64,000 bases of DNA from Aphidius gifuensis (GCF_014905175.1 NC_057789.1:18216496-18280495), one strand, 5' to 3'. Positions 34,395 to 46,511 are shown, numbered from the stretch's first letter. Notes: generated by a model from the sequence alone, not told the origin. Numbers and translations are program-made.

Positions 34395-35400
34395 GTCAGT
34401 CTACATTAGCCAAAAAAATTAACATGTAGGCAACCTCTTTTGCTTAGCTAAAACTTTTTTTAGAGCTTTTTATTAATTTAAATAAACAAAAAGCTATGGA
34501 AAAAATTTGAGCTAAGGAAAGGAAGTTGTCACATGTTAATTTATACAAAATTAATTTTGCCAAAGAAATTAACATGTAGACAACATTCTTTCCTTAGCTA
34601 ATACTTTTCCCATAGCTTTTTATTAATTTAAATGAATAAATGGTCATAGGAAAAATGGTAGCTAAGGAAAGGAAGTTGTCACATGTTAATTTATACGAAA
34701 TTAATTTTGACAAAGAAATAAATGTGCAGGCAACATCCTTTCCTTAGCTAATATTTTTCCCATAGCTTTTTATTAATTTAAAAAAATAAATGGTCGTAGG
34801 AAAAATGGTAGTTAAGGAAAGGAAGTTGTCACATGCTAAATTAAACGAAATTATTTTTGCCAAAGAAATAAATATGCAGGCAACATTCTTTCCTTAGCTA
34901 ATACTTTTTCCATACATGTTAATTTCTCTGGCAAAATTAATTTCGTATAAATTAACATGTGACAACTTCCTTTCCTTAGGTACCATTTTTTCTATGACCA
35001 TTTATTCATTTAAATTAATAAAAAGCTATGGAAAAAGTATTAGCTAAGGAAAGAATGTTGTCTACATGTTAATTTCTTTGGCTAAATTAATTTCGTATAA
35101 ATTAACATGTGACAACTTCCTTTCCTTAGCTACCATTTTTTCCTATGACCATTTATTTATTTAAATTAATAAAAAGCTATGGGAAAAATATTAGCTAAGG
35201 AAAGGATGTTGCCTGTACATTTATTTCTTTGGCAAAGTTAATTTCGTATAAATTAACATGTGACAACTTCCTTTCCTTAGCTACCATTTTTCCTATGACC
35301 ATTTATTTATTTTAATTAATAAAAAGCTATGAGAAAATTATTAGCTGAGGAAAGGAAGTTGCCATATGTTAATTTTTACAGAATTAATTTTGCCTCACTA
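34395..35400. repeat. AACATGT/CTTAGC satellite with a strand switch
   Basis: Units of about 165 bp (ATTAACATGTAGACAACATT, CTTTCCTTAGCTAATAC, CATAGCTTTTTATTAATTT, AAATGGTAGCTAAGGAAAGG) run forward to about 34915, then continue in reverse complement to 35400. Each unit is itself a quasi-palindrome. Single units recur at 36600-36860 (forward) and 38506-38690 (inverted). Confidence 0.8.
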
Positions 35401-35589
35401 TTGTTTTCATAGCTTTTTTATTTATCTGAATAAAATTAATTAATCAAGTGCGTCTTTTGTATTTAAATTAATCTTTCATTCCAACCACACCCGATAACGT
35501 AGGAATTAGACAGATTTATCATATGAATACAAAATGGCGTTCCATCCCTAGAATTTTCCTGGGGAATCGGCTAATCTAGGAAGACTAAC

Positions 35590-36170
35590 TACAGCTCATA
35601 AAAATACATGTAGTGCTACCCCCCTGGTCGAGATGCTCTTATGGAGGAGCTAGTTGATATCATTGGTGAAGCTGGCATGACTCCTTGGTGGAGTTAGCCG
35701 ACTTGGACGATGACGTCGACTGGGTCCTAGGTTGGAACTAGTTGATGTCACTGATGAGTCCAACCAAGCTCCCGATGCGTGGTGCATGCTCCCGGGAATG
35801 ATTTATGATGTCGCTACGCTGTATAGGTAGGACGTTGTATATCACTCGCTCTCTCGCTCTAGTGTGGTTACTTACTGTCAGGATAACCTATAATCGAGTA
35901 GTCAGATGCATAGAGTGGTCCGGCGTAAGACCAGCGTGGCTGCGGATGGACTTTATGTTCGACTACTTGGTGCACTAGAGTGAGTAGGCAATAGGAGGAT
36001 ATTCGGTAAAGCCTGTGAGGTACGAGTATCCTCGTTCTCGTATTGACTTAGGTTGTGCGAGTAAATTAAACTAAAGTTAATGATCATCGTAATAACCGCC
36101 GCCGCGGGGTGAGGTTATTACGCTCCCGGCCAATACTAAAAACGATATACATTTTAGTAATGGTGCCAGA
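35590..36170. other. GC-richer block of unknown type, possible LTR-like sequence
   Basis: Base composition rises sharply here against the surroundings. Two related units (GAGCTAGTTGATATCATTGG at 35649 and GAACTAGTTGATGTCACTGA at 35735) are in tandem. At 36161 TGGTGCCAGAGTGACG could be read as a tRNA primer-binding site just after an LTR, and a GC hairpin (AATAACCGCC...GGTTATT) lies at 36090-36120. I found no matching second LTR, so the assignment is open. Confidence 0.35.
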
Positions 36171-36594
36171 GTGACGTTTTGGAACGAATATGGTGGACCG
36201 CGCCTCTCTACCATTTCTTGCTGAACTAGTCGCTACCGAAATGGCCGTCGGCGGTCATTGCTCCCGAAACTACCCCACGGTCCGTTGGTTGTCGTTATAC
36301 ACCAGCTGGCTCCCTCCTGACGGTAAGAGAGGAGGATGGTGAGAAATCCTCGTTGATCCCATAGTAACTGAGGCTTCTACTTTATCGGTGGAAAAATCAG
36401 TTACAATATATACATGCATATGCAAGTATTTTTCATTTACATTCATTTACAAGATTAATATACCTATTACTATTGTTTATATAAAATAATATTTCCTAAA
36501 CTTAAAACAAAATATTGAATTATTATACAATAATAATTTATTTATAATATTGACTAATTTCATGTTTTAAAAGAAGAGAAATAGACATTGATGT
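36171..36594. repeat. Left arm of a 36-38.5 kb inverted duplication
   Basis: It is repeated in reverse complement at 37435-38506 (interrupted there by a 642-bp element). The last third (ACATGCATATGCAAGTATTT onward) occurs once more in direct orientation at 41726-41903. Confidence 0.8.
36190..36342 (+). CDS. 50-codon ORF kept open in both inverted copies
   Basis: The ATG frame encodes MVDRASLPFLAELVATEMAV...RWLSLYTSWLPPDGKRGGW. The inverted twin (minus strand, about 38338-38490) stays open with four replacements (Ser to Pro twice, Pro to Leu, Asp to Gly) and at least one silent change. I do not recognise the sequence. It could be the start of a retrotransposon Gag or chance. Confidence 0.25.
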   Translation: MVDRASLPFLAELVATEMAVGGHCSRNYPTVRWLSLYTSWLPPDGKRGGW

Positions 36595-37434
36595 GTTCGT
36601 TTAATTTCTTTGGCTAAATTAATTTCGTATGAATTAACATGTGACAACATTCTTTCCTTAGCTAATACTTTTCCCATAGCTTTTTATTAATTTAAATAAA
36701 TAAATGGTCATAGAAAAAATGGTAGCTAAGGAAATGAAGTTGTCACATGTTAATTTATACGAAATTAATTTTGCCAGAGAAATAAATATGCAGGCAACAT
36801 TCTTTCCTTAGCTAATACTTTTCACATAGCTTTTTATTAATTTAAATAAATAAATTTGTAGATGAAAGATTTAAATGTAATCAACTTGAGGAAGGTTTTT
36901 CGGAAAAATGTATTTAAATACAAAATAAATTTAATTTATATCTTTTTAGTCAAATTTATAATTCACTTTATATTTTTTAAAAATAATCAGATATAAATTA
37001 AATTTACTTTATATTTTTGAAAAATGTAATTCAAATATAAATTATATTTAGTTTATATATAAAAAAAAATTAATGTTGCTTACCATTTAATTTTTTTTAA
37101 TTGCATTAATTCCTTAGCTACTCCTTTTTTCTGGTATTTTAATTTATTAAAATAAATAATATAATATTATTTGTCAAATAAATAAATTTAAATACCAAGG
37201 AAAAGCACCAGCTAAGAAAAAATGAAGTTAACGAATTAATGCAGCTTACTTTCGAATTTCTTTGGCTGCATCAATTCCTTAGCTCTATTTTTTCCGTGGC
37301 CACTGCTTGTCTTTGGTTATTATTAACTTTTCAAACAAATTACATGTATTTTATTCGTTGAATAAATTAATAAAAACCAAAGAAAAGCAGTAACTATCGA
37401 AGAGACGAAGCTAAAGATTAGATTGAATAATTAA

Positions 37435-38506
37435 ACATCAATGTCTATTTCTCTTTTTTAAAACATGAAATTAGTCAAAATTATAAATAAATTATTATTG
37501 TATAATAATTCAATATTTTGTTTTGAGTTTAGGAAATATCATTTTATATAAACAATAGTAATAGTTATATTAATCTTGTAAATGAATGTAAATGAAAAAT
37601 ACTTGCATATGCATGTATATTAGGGTGTTTTTTTTTTTCGATATTTTTTTTTCTCTTCACCCATCTTTATACAAGTTCATACAACTCTAAATCATGCCCA
37701 GAAAAAATTTGAACTCAATTGAAAAATATTTAGAGGTGGTTCAGGAGTCATTTGTTTTTTCCATTTGATTAACATGGGGTTAATACACTTCATTCACTAT
37801 TTTGATCATGGAGGCTTAAATTTTCGACCGTTCAAGTTCACGTTGGTCTCATTTGATAGAGTATTAAATTCTATAGCATATAATATTCATAGTTTTAATC
37901 ATTTACAATTAAAAAAAATAGTGAAATAATGCTTCAAAAAGGTAGTATTTACAATTTTTCTGAAAAACAAAATTGTAAATGATCAAAACTATGAATATTA
38001 TATGCTATAAAATTCAATACTCTATAAAATAAGACCAACGCGAACTTGAACGGTCGAAAATTAAAGCCTCCATGATCAAAATGGTGAATGAAGTGTATTA
38101 AACCCATGTTAATCAGATGGAAAAAACAAATGACCCCTGAACCACCTCTAAATATTTTTCAATTGAGTTCGAATTTTTTCTGGGCATGATTTAGAGCTGT
38201 ATAAACTTGTATGAAGACGGGTGAAGAGAAAAAAAAATATCGAAAAAAAAAAAAACACCCTAATGTATATATTGTAACTGATTTTTCCACCGATAAAGTA
38301 GAAGCCTCAGTTACTATGGGATCAACGAGGATTTCTCACCATCCTCCTCTCTTACCGCCAGGAAGGAGCCAGCTGGTGTATAACGGCAACCAACGGACCG
38401 TGGGGTAGTTTCGGGAGCAATGACCACCGACGGCCATTTCGGTAGCGACTAGTTCAGCAAGAAATGGTAGAGGGGCGCGGTCCACCATATTAGTTCCAAA
38501 ACGTCA
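37435..38506. repeat. Right arm of the 36-38.5 kb inverted duplication, with insertion
   Basis: It is the reverse complement of 36171-36594, with element 37621-38262 inserted at ATGTATAT. The left arm supplies the empty site. Confidence 0.8.
37621..38262. mobile_element. 642-bp hAT-like hairpin element with exact 8-bp target duplication
   Basis: The ends TAGGGTG...CACCCTA are followed by inverted arms of almost 300 bp (CGATATTTTTTTTTCTCTTC...CCATGATCAAAAT). ATGTATAT is duplicated at 37613-37620 and 38263-38270. The uninterrupted target (GCATGTATATATTGTAACTG, read on the minus strand) is present near 36400-36420. The 8-bp duplication and TAGGG-type end fit a hAT-derived MITE. Confidence 0.88.
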
Positions 38507-38854
38507 CGTATAAATTAACATGTGACAACTTCCTTTCCTTAGCTACCATCTTTCCTATAACCATTTATTTATTTAAATTAATAAAAAGCTATGGGAAAAG
38601 TATTAGCTAAGGGAAGAATGTTGTCTACATGTTAATTTCTTTGGCTAAATTAATTTCGTATAAATTAACATGTGACAACTTTTTAAATTCGAAAGTAAGC
38701 TGCATTAATTCGTTAACTTCATTTTTTCTTAGCTGATGCTTTTTTTTGGTATTTTAATTTATTTATTTGACGAATAATATTATATTATTTATTTTAATAA
38801 ATGAAAATACCAGAAAAAAGGCTATGAAGAATGTCTAAAATTAATTAAATTGTA

Positions 38855-39080
38855 AGCAACATTAATTTTTTTTTATATATAAACTAAATATAATTTATAT
38901 TTGAATTACATTTTTCAAAAATATAAAGTAAATTTTATTTATATCTGATTATTTTTAAAAAATATAAAGTGAATTATAAATTTGACTAGAAAGATATAAA
39001 TTAAATTTATTTTGTATTTAAATACATTTTTCCGAAAAACCTTCCTCAAGTTGATTACATTTAAATCTTTAATCTTCAAA
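38855..39080. repeat. Inverted partner of 36860-37090
   Basis: Both carry GATTTAAATGTAATCAACTT (or its complement), GAGGAAGGTTTTTCGG and TATAAATTAAATT words. The AT-rich stretch to 39610 consists of further degenerate copies of the same words; no gene is seen. Confidence 0.65.
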
Positions 39081-39610
39081 TTTTATAGTTAAAATTGCAA
39101 AAAATAAATATATATCATTTTTTATTTGAAATATAATGGCGAATATTTGGTTATTTGTAATAAATTCTTTACTGATGATTATAATTACTAATAATAAAAA
39201 TTATTTGTTATATATATGCAGCTGAAACGTTTAACTGACTAATGTTTAGTTAAAAAAAAATTTTTTATTGACTATACTTATACTACTTACAAAAATTTAC
39301 AAAAAAAAAAGTAAATCAAAAATAAATTTTAGTTATATTTTTTTACGAATTTAAATGACGTAAATTTTTAATTTACTTTATAATTTTGAAAAATATGATT
39401 CAAATATAAATTATATTTACTTTTTATTCAGAAAAAATATAAATTAAATATAAATTAAATTTATTTTGTATCTTGATTATATCTATATCTCTAATTTTCA
39501 AACTTTATAGTTGGAATTCCAAAAATAAAATATATAATATTCAATTGAAATATATTGAGAAATACTTAGTTATATATGTGCAGCTAAAAAAATATATATC
39601 TAGATGAACC

Positions 39611-40615
39611 TATATATGGCTAGATCCACGTGAATTTCAAGTCCGAAAATTTACTTGAAATATTTCTTTTATTGTTCTAGAGCGAAAAATATTGAATACG
39701 TATTTTTTTTTTTTTTTTTTTTTTTTCCAAAAAATTTTGACTTGTGATTTTTTTTATTTTTGGTTTTTAAGGATTTTTTAAGAAATGTACCAACTTTTGC
39801 ATACTTTTTACTCAAAAACTATTGACCTCATTGAAAAAATTATAGAGACAAAAAAGTTTAACTTTTATTTATAGTTTACAAAAAAAAACTTTGAAAAATT
39901 GTTTAAACAATTTTTCCACCATTATTTGTTAAATAAACAATTGAAATCGATTTTTCTTATACTTGGACCCAATTTTTTTTTTTTTTTTCATCAATAAATA
40001 ATCCTTAAAATATAAGATATTTTTGAGCAAATTATAGGTTTAGCATTTTCATAACTTTTTGAGATACAAATAAATAAAGAGTGAAAAACACGGTCCTGTG
40101 TGCCGCTCGACTATAGGTATATAGATATACACTTTCATGAAAGACAGCGCGCCTGCGGGCCGCTCAACTATATATAGGTATACACTTTCATAAGAGATAG
40201 CGCGTGGACCGTGTTTTTCACTCTTTTTTTATGAAAAAAAAAAAAAAAATTGGGTCCAAGTTTAAGAAAAATCGATTTCAATTGTTTATTTAACAAATAA
40301 TGGTGGAAAAATTGTTTAAACAATTTTTCAAAGTTTTTTTTTGTAAACTATAAATAAAAGTTAAACTTTTTTGTCTCCATAATTTTTTCAATGAGGTCAA
40401 TAGTTTTTGAGTAAAAAGTATGCAAAAGTTATACATTTCTTAAAAAATCCTTAAAAACCAAAACTAAAAAAAATCACAAGTCAAAATTTTTTGGAAAAAA
40501 AAAAAAAAAAAAATACGTATTCAATATTTTTCGCTCTAGAACAATAAAAAAAATATTTCAAGTAAATTCAATTTTTGGACTTAAAATTCACTTGGATCTA
40601 GTCGAGCCATATATA
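39611..40615. mobile_element. 1.0-kb long-arm foldback element
   Basis: The arms of about 480 bp are nearly identical in inversion (TATATATGGC...AGATCCA..TGAATTT; GTTCTAGAGCGAAAAATATT; TTTTGACTTGTGATTTTTTT; CAAACAATTTTTCCACCATT). A GC-richer loop of about 130 bp (40090-40215) contains a doubled motif (GCCGCTCGACTATAGGTATA and CGCTCAACTATATATAGGTA). The arms could pair into a very long hairpin RNA. Confidence 0.8.
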
Positions 40616-41709
40616 AATGTGAAAATTAAAACCTTTGAGGCATATGTTCTCAGCAACTACCCAACCGATCATTATGATTTTTTTTTAAATTAAAGAGCTT
40701 ATCACGGAAATCGTTTTTAGCGTTCATTCGATTTTATAACTCAATAAACAACCGAGTTATTAATTATTATAAATAATAGCCTGTTACGCGGTAGAGTCAA
40801 CAGGTGGCGCTTTGGTAGTGGCTGCTTCACACTCATACAATCACAGAGTTAGAAAAATAGAGAGAACGTCTCAAACGATTTATCTAATTGCATTTAAACA
40901 TAATCAAAAAATTGAAAAAAAATGAACGATAATGTTTTTGAATCAACTAGCTTAGGAATCATCAAGCCGATAGATGAATAGAAGTGTAGGTCAGAATAAA
41001 GTTACAAGCTTAAAAATTTTGGTAAATATTCGGTTTAAATGGAATGTGTTATCAATAGAAAATGTGTAATAAAATGAAAATATTAACGTTCAAAATAATA
41101 AAATTCAGTCCGTCAGTACTTAATAATTTCTTTGTTGGATAACCTTAGTTTAGATTTTCTATTATTCTGTCTTCAGTGATAATGAAAATGGCAACGCGAC
41201 ATTATTTAATAATTATCATCATACCTTATTAATCCATTCAAAAAATAAATAAAGAAAATTTCATTTAAATAAGTAAGGTTGAAAGTAAATCCTATCGTCA
41301 AACAAAGTTCGGGCCCAATAGTATGTAATCCGTATTGTAAAGAAAAACAAACTGATAGTTCAAAAAGAGTAGTAGTAAAAATTTTTTTAACGACAAGCGT
41401 AAATATGTAATCTGCCCCTATGCCCTATGCCCTATGCCCTTATGTGTTGAAGTTGTCAACTTTGACATCCATTATCTAAAAAAAAAAACTAGCATGAAAA
41501 TTTAAAAAAAATCCATCGAAAAAAATTCTGACGTTTATTTGCTACCAAAAAACCGAAAATTGAATAACGGGAAATTTATTTAACTTTCAACCTCGAGTTT
41601 GAAATAGGAATTTCATTTGGAGCTAGCAAGTCTTTAATATTTTCAAACAAATGATAACATCTCTGAAATTGTAAAAATAATCCCGAGCAAAGCCGGGTTA
41701 ATCAGCTAG
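40616..41709 (+). mobile_element. Helitron (non-autonomous), 3' end defined
   Basis: The 3' end shows the hairpin CCCG-A-GC-AAA-GC-CGGG (41682-41697), then TTAATCAG and CTAG followed by T at 41710: the Helitron terminal hairpin plus CTAG|T. Near the other side, CAGCAACTACCCAACCGATC is typical wording of insect Helitron 5' regions. The exact TC start is obscured by the adjoining foldback element. No Rep/helicase frame is present. Confidence 0.65.
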
Positions 41710-41725
41710 TTGTACATATATATAC

Positions 41726-41903
41726 ATGCATATGCAAGTATTTTTCATTTACAAGATTAATATACCTATTATTATTGTTTATATAAAATAATATTTCCTA
41801 TATTTAAAACATAATATTCAATTATTATACAATAATAATTTATTTATAATATTGACTAATTTTATGTTTTAAAAAAAGAGAAATAGACATTGATGTGTTA
41901 GTT
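41726..41903. repeat. Third copy of the ACATGCATATGCAAG repeat
   Basis: It is a direct match to 36412-36594 with a short internal deletion. It starts about 16 bases after the Helitron 3' end, suggesting that the Helitron inserted at or near this repeat. Confidence 0.7.
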
Positions 41904-43079
41904 TGGACGAGAAAAATATTATTGTAATTGTACGATAATTTTACAATATAATTTATTTATACTTTTTTAATCAAAGTAAAAGAAAAATGGTATACTTGAT
42001 AAATATTCATATTCATAATTATTATGTTTATTATAGTGTATTAAAAAAGGTACTTTTTAGTTTAAAGAATAATTTTTGATTTAAACTAAAAAGTGCCTTT
42101 TTTAATAAGTATAATATGTATTATGTATGAAAACACACAGTGATATTCAAAGTTTTATATATCGATATTATTAGGATTCAACTACATATGATATTTCATC
42201 TGTCGATATTTATTGATTTTAAATTATTCAAGTTCGTTGAACATACTAAATGCGAGATAGTGTTTGTAAAATATAGTTTGGGAACTGAACTATCGAGGTG
42301 CTGTAATGTATGTTACACGGCGTATAAGAGTGAAGACGTATTATTATAAATAAAAATAAAAAAATATTAATAAAACAAATACAAATCTCTTATATCGACA
42401 CTTTCAGAGGATATTATCATAACGCAGACAACATGTTTTTTTATTCGGTTTTTATAGAAAACTTTCTCACGATTACGGGAAAAATACGGAAAAAATTCCT
42501 ATACATGCGCAAAGTGGTTGAAAATGGAGTTGAAGTATGGAAAAAACGGCTATTTATCGGTTCAAAGCGTATAGTTATTGAACGAACGATTAATTCTAAA
42601 ACTTATTAATATCAATCAATGAAGCTCGTCAAGGAAAAAAAAATGTTTCGATAAAAATTTAAATAATAATTTATAAATTTCAATATATATATATTTTTTT
42701 TGCAAATATGATAATGGAGAAAAAAAAATGCCAAATATTGTTGAGAAAAAAGGACAAAAATTGTCGTGCCGCACAACAAAGTAGAGGCGAAGTTGAAACT
42801 CTATAATATTTGTTCTGCCGGTAGTACAGTTTTTGTTCATCTGGCAGAGTAATGATTGCCGTGCTGTTTAACAAAAATTGTCATGCTCCAAACAAAAATT
42901 AATAGACATACAACAAAATTTGTTATGCTCCAAACAAAAACTGTCGAACATACAACAATTTTTGTATTCAGTTTAATGATTTTTATTATTCCACATAACA
43001 AAAATTCTAAAACCATATTAAATTTTTTTTTTTTTAAATTACGGAATAAATTTTCATTATGATAATTAAAAATGGCAAG
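41904..43079. other. Repeat-derived AT-rich stretch
   Basis: A hairpin AAAAAGGTACTTTTTAGTTT / AAACTAAAAAGTGCCTTTTT lies at about 42043-42102. An inverted fragment of the 43080 element family lies at 42450-42600. ACAACAAA/ATGCTCC word repeats run 42833-43010 and resemble 43910-44190. No coding sequence is supported. Confidence 0.5.
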
Positions 43080-43497
43080 ATTACGATATCCGAGACACCC
43101 CATTTTTTTGTTGGTTTCTTATAGGAAATTTTTTCAGGATCACGGGAAGAATACGGAAAAAATCCCATTATTGAAATTTAAAGAAAATCAAAAAAATCGA
43201 TATATCGAAATTTTTGAATTATCGCGGCTCGAAAACTTTTTGAGATATCGAAATTTTCATTTAGACTTTTTTCTCCGACTCGACGAGTTCTATCGAATGC
43301 CATTACTAGATTCTGGAAATAATTATTATTTTACTAAGTATATTTACATAACCGATAAATAGCCGTATTTTTCATATTAAACTCAATTTTTTACCATTTG
43401 AGCATTCGTAGGAATTTTTTCCGTATTTTTCCCGTGATCCTGAAAAAATTTCCTATAAGAAACCAACAAAAAAATGGGGTGTCCCGGATATCGTAAT
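43080..43497. mobile_element. 418-bp MITE with about 85-bp terminal inverted repeats
   Basis: The left end ATTACGATATCCGAGACACC...TTTCTTATAGGAAATTTTTT and right end AAAAAATTTCCTATAAGAAA...GTGTCCCGGATATCGTAAT are inverted. Family fragments lie at 7075-7200, 42450-42600 and (terminus only) 62780. No clear target duplication. Confidence 0.75.
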
Positions 43498-43909
43498 ATC
43501 CCCTTAAAAATAAGAAGGAAAGTAATTGAGGAACAAATTAATTCAAATTACGATGCTTTGATTTATTTTTCATATTTATAATTATTAAAGATTAAAATAA
43601 AAAATCTCTGCATTAAAATGACAGATGCAGGTTATGTTTGTCATTTTCATATAATTTCATACTTTATTGTTGATGTGATTTGTTAAATATCAAGTTTTGT
43701 TATTTATCTAGTTGCTCACAAATATTTTAGTCTATAATTCAATTATTAAAATGTTATGAAAACCTGACATCTTGGGATTAATTAATCTATTTTTAAAACG
43801 TCAGTCACACAAAAGCTGATCTCAACTTAGACTGACCTTGAAAATTCCACACAATGCCATGTAGATATACCGAGGCACACGAACAAGACCGAGTCTTACC
43901 GATAACACC

Positions 43910-44190
43910 CGAAAATCAAATTGTTGTGCAGCACGGCAATATTTGCCTTGAAACTGGACAATATTTATTGAGCAGCCGAACAAATATTATTGAGCAACAC
44001 AACAAATATTATTGGATGGTAAAAATTGTTGTGCAGCTAAATAAAATTTGTTCAACGATACAATAAAATTTGTTGTAGCACAACAAATTTTGTTTAACGA
44101 TAGAACAATTTTTGTTGCAGCACAACAAAAAGTGACAGGATAGGATTCCGCCTCTAGTTTGTTGTGCTCTCACAACAATTTTTGTGGTTT
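43910..44190. repeat. ACAACAAATTTTGTT word repeat
   Basis: Self-complementary words such as CACAACAAATTTTGTT recur every 20-40 bases, in a style shared with 42833-43010. Confidence 0.55.
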
Positions 44191-44269
44191 TTTTTTTCTC
44201 AGTGTAATAAAACTCTTCGAGTAAAAAGGAACGTCAAAATAAAAATTTCGATATATTTGATTTTTTTTT

Positions 44270-44780
44270 TTTTAAACCACTAGATGTTTAACTGAGCCAC
44301 TAGATTTTTTACTTAGCCGCTAGACTTTTTACTTAGTCTCCGTTATAGCCAAACATATTTTTATCAGCTTAATTTTTCCTTCAGCTACATCTTTTCCTTA
44401 GCTAAATTTTTTCCTTTGCTAGTTTTTTTACTTAGCTGCATTTTTTACTTAGCCGCTTGATCTTCTACTTGATCTTAATTATAGCCAAACACACAATATC
44501 TTTACAATTTTACCGACTTTATTTTTCCCTCAGCTACATCTTCTCTTTAGCTAGATTTTTTCAATAGCTAGATTTTTTACTTCGCTACATTTTTTACTTA
44601 GCCGTTTAATCTTTTACTCAGTCTCAAGTATTGCTAAACACACAGTATCTACATCTTTTTATAAGCTAAATTTTCCCTTAGCTATATTTTTTACTTAGTC
44701 TCAATTATAGCCAAACAAACAATACCTACATATTTTTACCAGCCAAAATATTTTACCTAGCTACATCTTTTCCTTAGCTC
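44270..44780. repeat. TTTTTTACTTAGCY word repeat, copy 1
   Basis: Loose tandem units (TTTTTTACTTAGC, TATAGCCAAAC, AGCTACATCTTTTCC) repeat with variable spacing. The same words in the same orientation occur at 57790-58080. Confidence 0.6.
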
Positions 44781-44902
44781 TATTAAATTATCAATTACGA
44801 AACAAATTACCACCAATACCAGAAAAATATCGATAACTCGAAAATTATTCGGAATATATTAAAAAATTTATTTTTGAACTTTTGAAGTGAAACTTCTTTA
44901 GA

Positions 44903-44958
44903 ATGGGCAGTAAAAAAAAAAAACAAAAGATGGATGCAACGAAAGTAACGGTATGAAG
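44903..44958 (+). pseudogene. Possible orphan first exon (MGSKKKKQK...) with splice donor
   Basis: An ATG in fair context encodes MGSKKKKQKMDATKVTV, then TGA, three bases before AAG|GTAAGT. The arrangement (short N-terminal exon, stop just before an intact donor) parallels the PP2A-A exon at 51947. I cannot name the parent gene. Confidence 0.35.
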
Positions 44959-45139
44959 GTAAGTAATTTTAAATTATTTTTTATTTTGTTTTATTTATTT
45001 ATTCCCTTGACAACGATACGAAAAAGTTTGTTTAAAATTTGTTTCAAAATTTTAAATAAATAGTTTCATGAAAGATTCAAGAGACAAAGGTGAATATTAA
45101 GGTTAAAACTTTTATTATATACAATATATAATTTATTAT

Positions 45140-45861
45140 ATTATTTTTAATCAAATAATGAGTATTTAAAATTAATCTGTTAAATAAACGAATAATACAC
45201 AATATAATGGTTATTCAAGTGCTTGACATAATACGACAGCAACATCATAATCACAATACCAAACAACAATAAATAATATGTGGATGAAATGTGGTACCAC
45301 GTGAACGTAAAGATAGTAAAGATGGTATTTTAGATTGTATAGGATTTCAAGAAACAATTAATGACATTGAAATATTATCAGAAAAATGTGACAAATGTAC
45401 TGGTAATCCTGAATCAGTAAAAATCAAAATACGACCAGGTGCTATACCAATGTCTGATAATTGTACTGGTGGTTATAATAATATTTTTAAACAAATAATG
45501 AGTATCTAAAATAAATCTGTTAAAAAAACAATTAATACACAAGATAGTGGTTATTTAAGTGCTTGACATAATACGACAGCAACATCATAATCACAATACC
45601 AAACAACAATAAATAATATGTGGATAAAATTTGGTACCACGTGAACGTACAGATAGCAAAGATGGTAATTTAGATTGTATAGGATTTCAAGAGACAATTA
45701 ATGACATTGAAATATTATTAGAAACATGTGATGAATGTACTGGTAATCCTAAATCAGTAAAATTTAAAATACGACTAGATCCTATACCAATGTCTGGTAA
45801 TTTTCATGAGACTTGTACTGGTAGTTGTAATAATATTTTAAATCAAATAATGAGTATTTAA
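45140..45861 (+). pseudogene. Tandemly duplicated unidentified exon (two units)
   Basis: Two direct units of about 340 bp each contain an open frame: VPRERKDSKDGILDCIGFQE...CDKCTGNPESVKIKIR (45291-45509) and VPRERTDSKDGNLDCIGFQE...CDECTGNPKSVKFKIR (45631-45861). Differences include several conservative replacements. Flanks (GTTATT.AAGTGCTTGACATA, AACATCATAATCACAATACC) also repeat, and part of a third unit lies beyond the TTAA element at 46512. The paired CxxC makes a small metal-binding fold conceivable. I do not recognise the protein. The lack of clean splice sites argues for decay. Confidence 0.45.
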
Positions 45862-46507
45862 GGTTGTTTTCAAATGAAATTCCCGTAATTTAATTTTCGA
45901 TTTTTTTTTTCTAATGTTTAAATGAAATAATTATCTATTTGGTGGAATTTTTTCGTAATTTTTCTCTGCGTCAAAATCCAGATAATTAGTGTCAAAGTTG
46001 ACAACTTTAACACGCAAGCATAGGGAGTGTAGGTACGTTTGCGCTTGTACTTTTAAAACTCCTAATTTAAATTTTGATTTTTTTCTACAGATTTGTACAC
46101 TTTACAAATACGAAATCAATGAAAAAAAAAAATTACTTTTTAAATTTACGAGTTTCAGCCGGCTGAATTACATTGAAAATTTGGGGTACATTCCAATACC
46201 GCCGTTCGGTTTTATTCTTCTAGCTCTATCCTTCTCTCTATCTCTTCTGGCTCAATCTTCCATCTCTTCTTCTATCCTTCTCTTACAAGAAATGTACGGT
46301 TTTGGAACTTCCCCCTGAATGTTTATTGCTAGAGTAGTATTAGTGTCTGTAAATATAAGCCGGCAACACTCACACTACTTATGACGCATCAGTAAAGTGA
46401 AAAGATTTTAGGCATGAGGGGGCGCTATCATTTTCTCATTTAACAAACGTTTGTAAGCACCCCTGTGAACCCAAAACGTCGCCCGGTCATGCGATTTAAA
46501 AACAACC
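45862..46507. mobile_element. TTAA-flanked MITE (family member 3), with paralogous empty sites
   Basis: The termini GGTTGTTTTC and AAAACAACC lie between TTAA copies at 45858-45861 and 46508-46511. The preceding tandem units show the intact target (GAGTATTTAAAATTAATCTG at about 45159 and a variant at about 45499), so insertion and duplication are both demonstrated. The right third matches the element at 31059-31615. Confidence 0.87.
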
Positions 46508-46511
46508 TTAA

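Noticed and set aside
35744..35800. CTGATGAGTCC resembling a hammerhead ribozyme core
   Set aside because: No matching GGAC plus GAAA core follows. The motif is part of a two-unit degenerate repeat whose other unit reads TTGGTGAAG at that place.
43854..44066. 70-codon ATG frame
   Set aside because: Most of it is translation of ACAACAAA word repeats.
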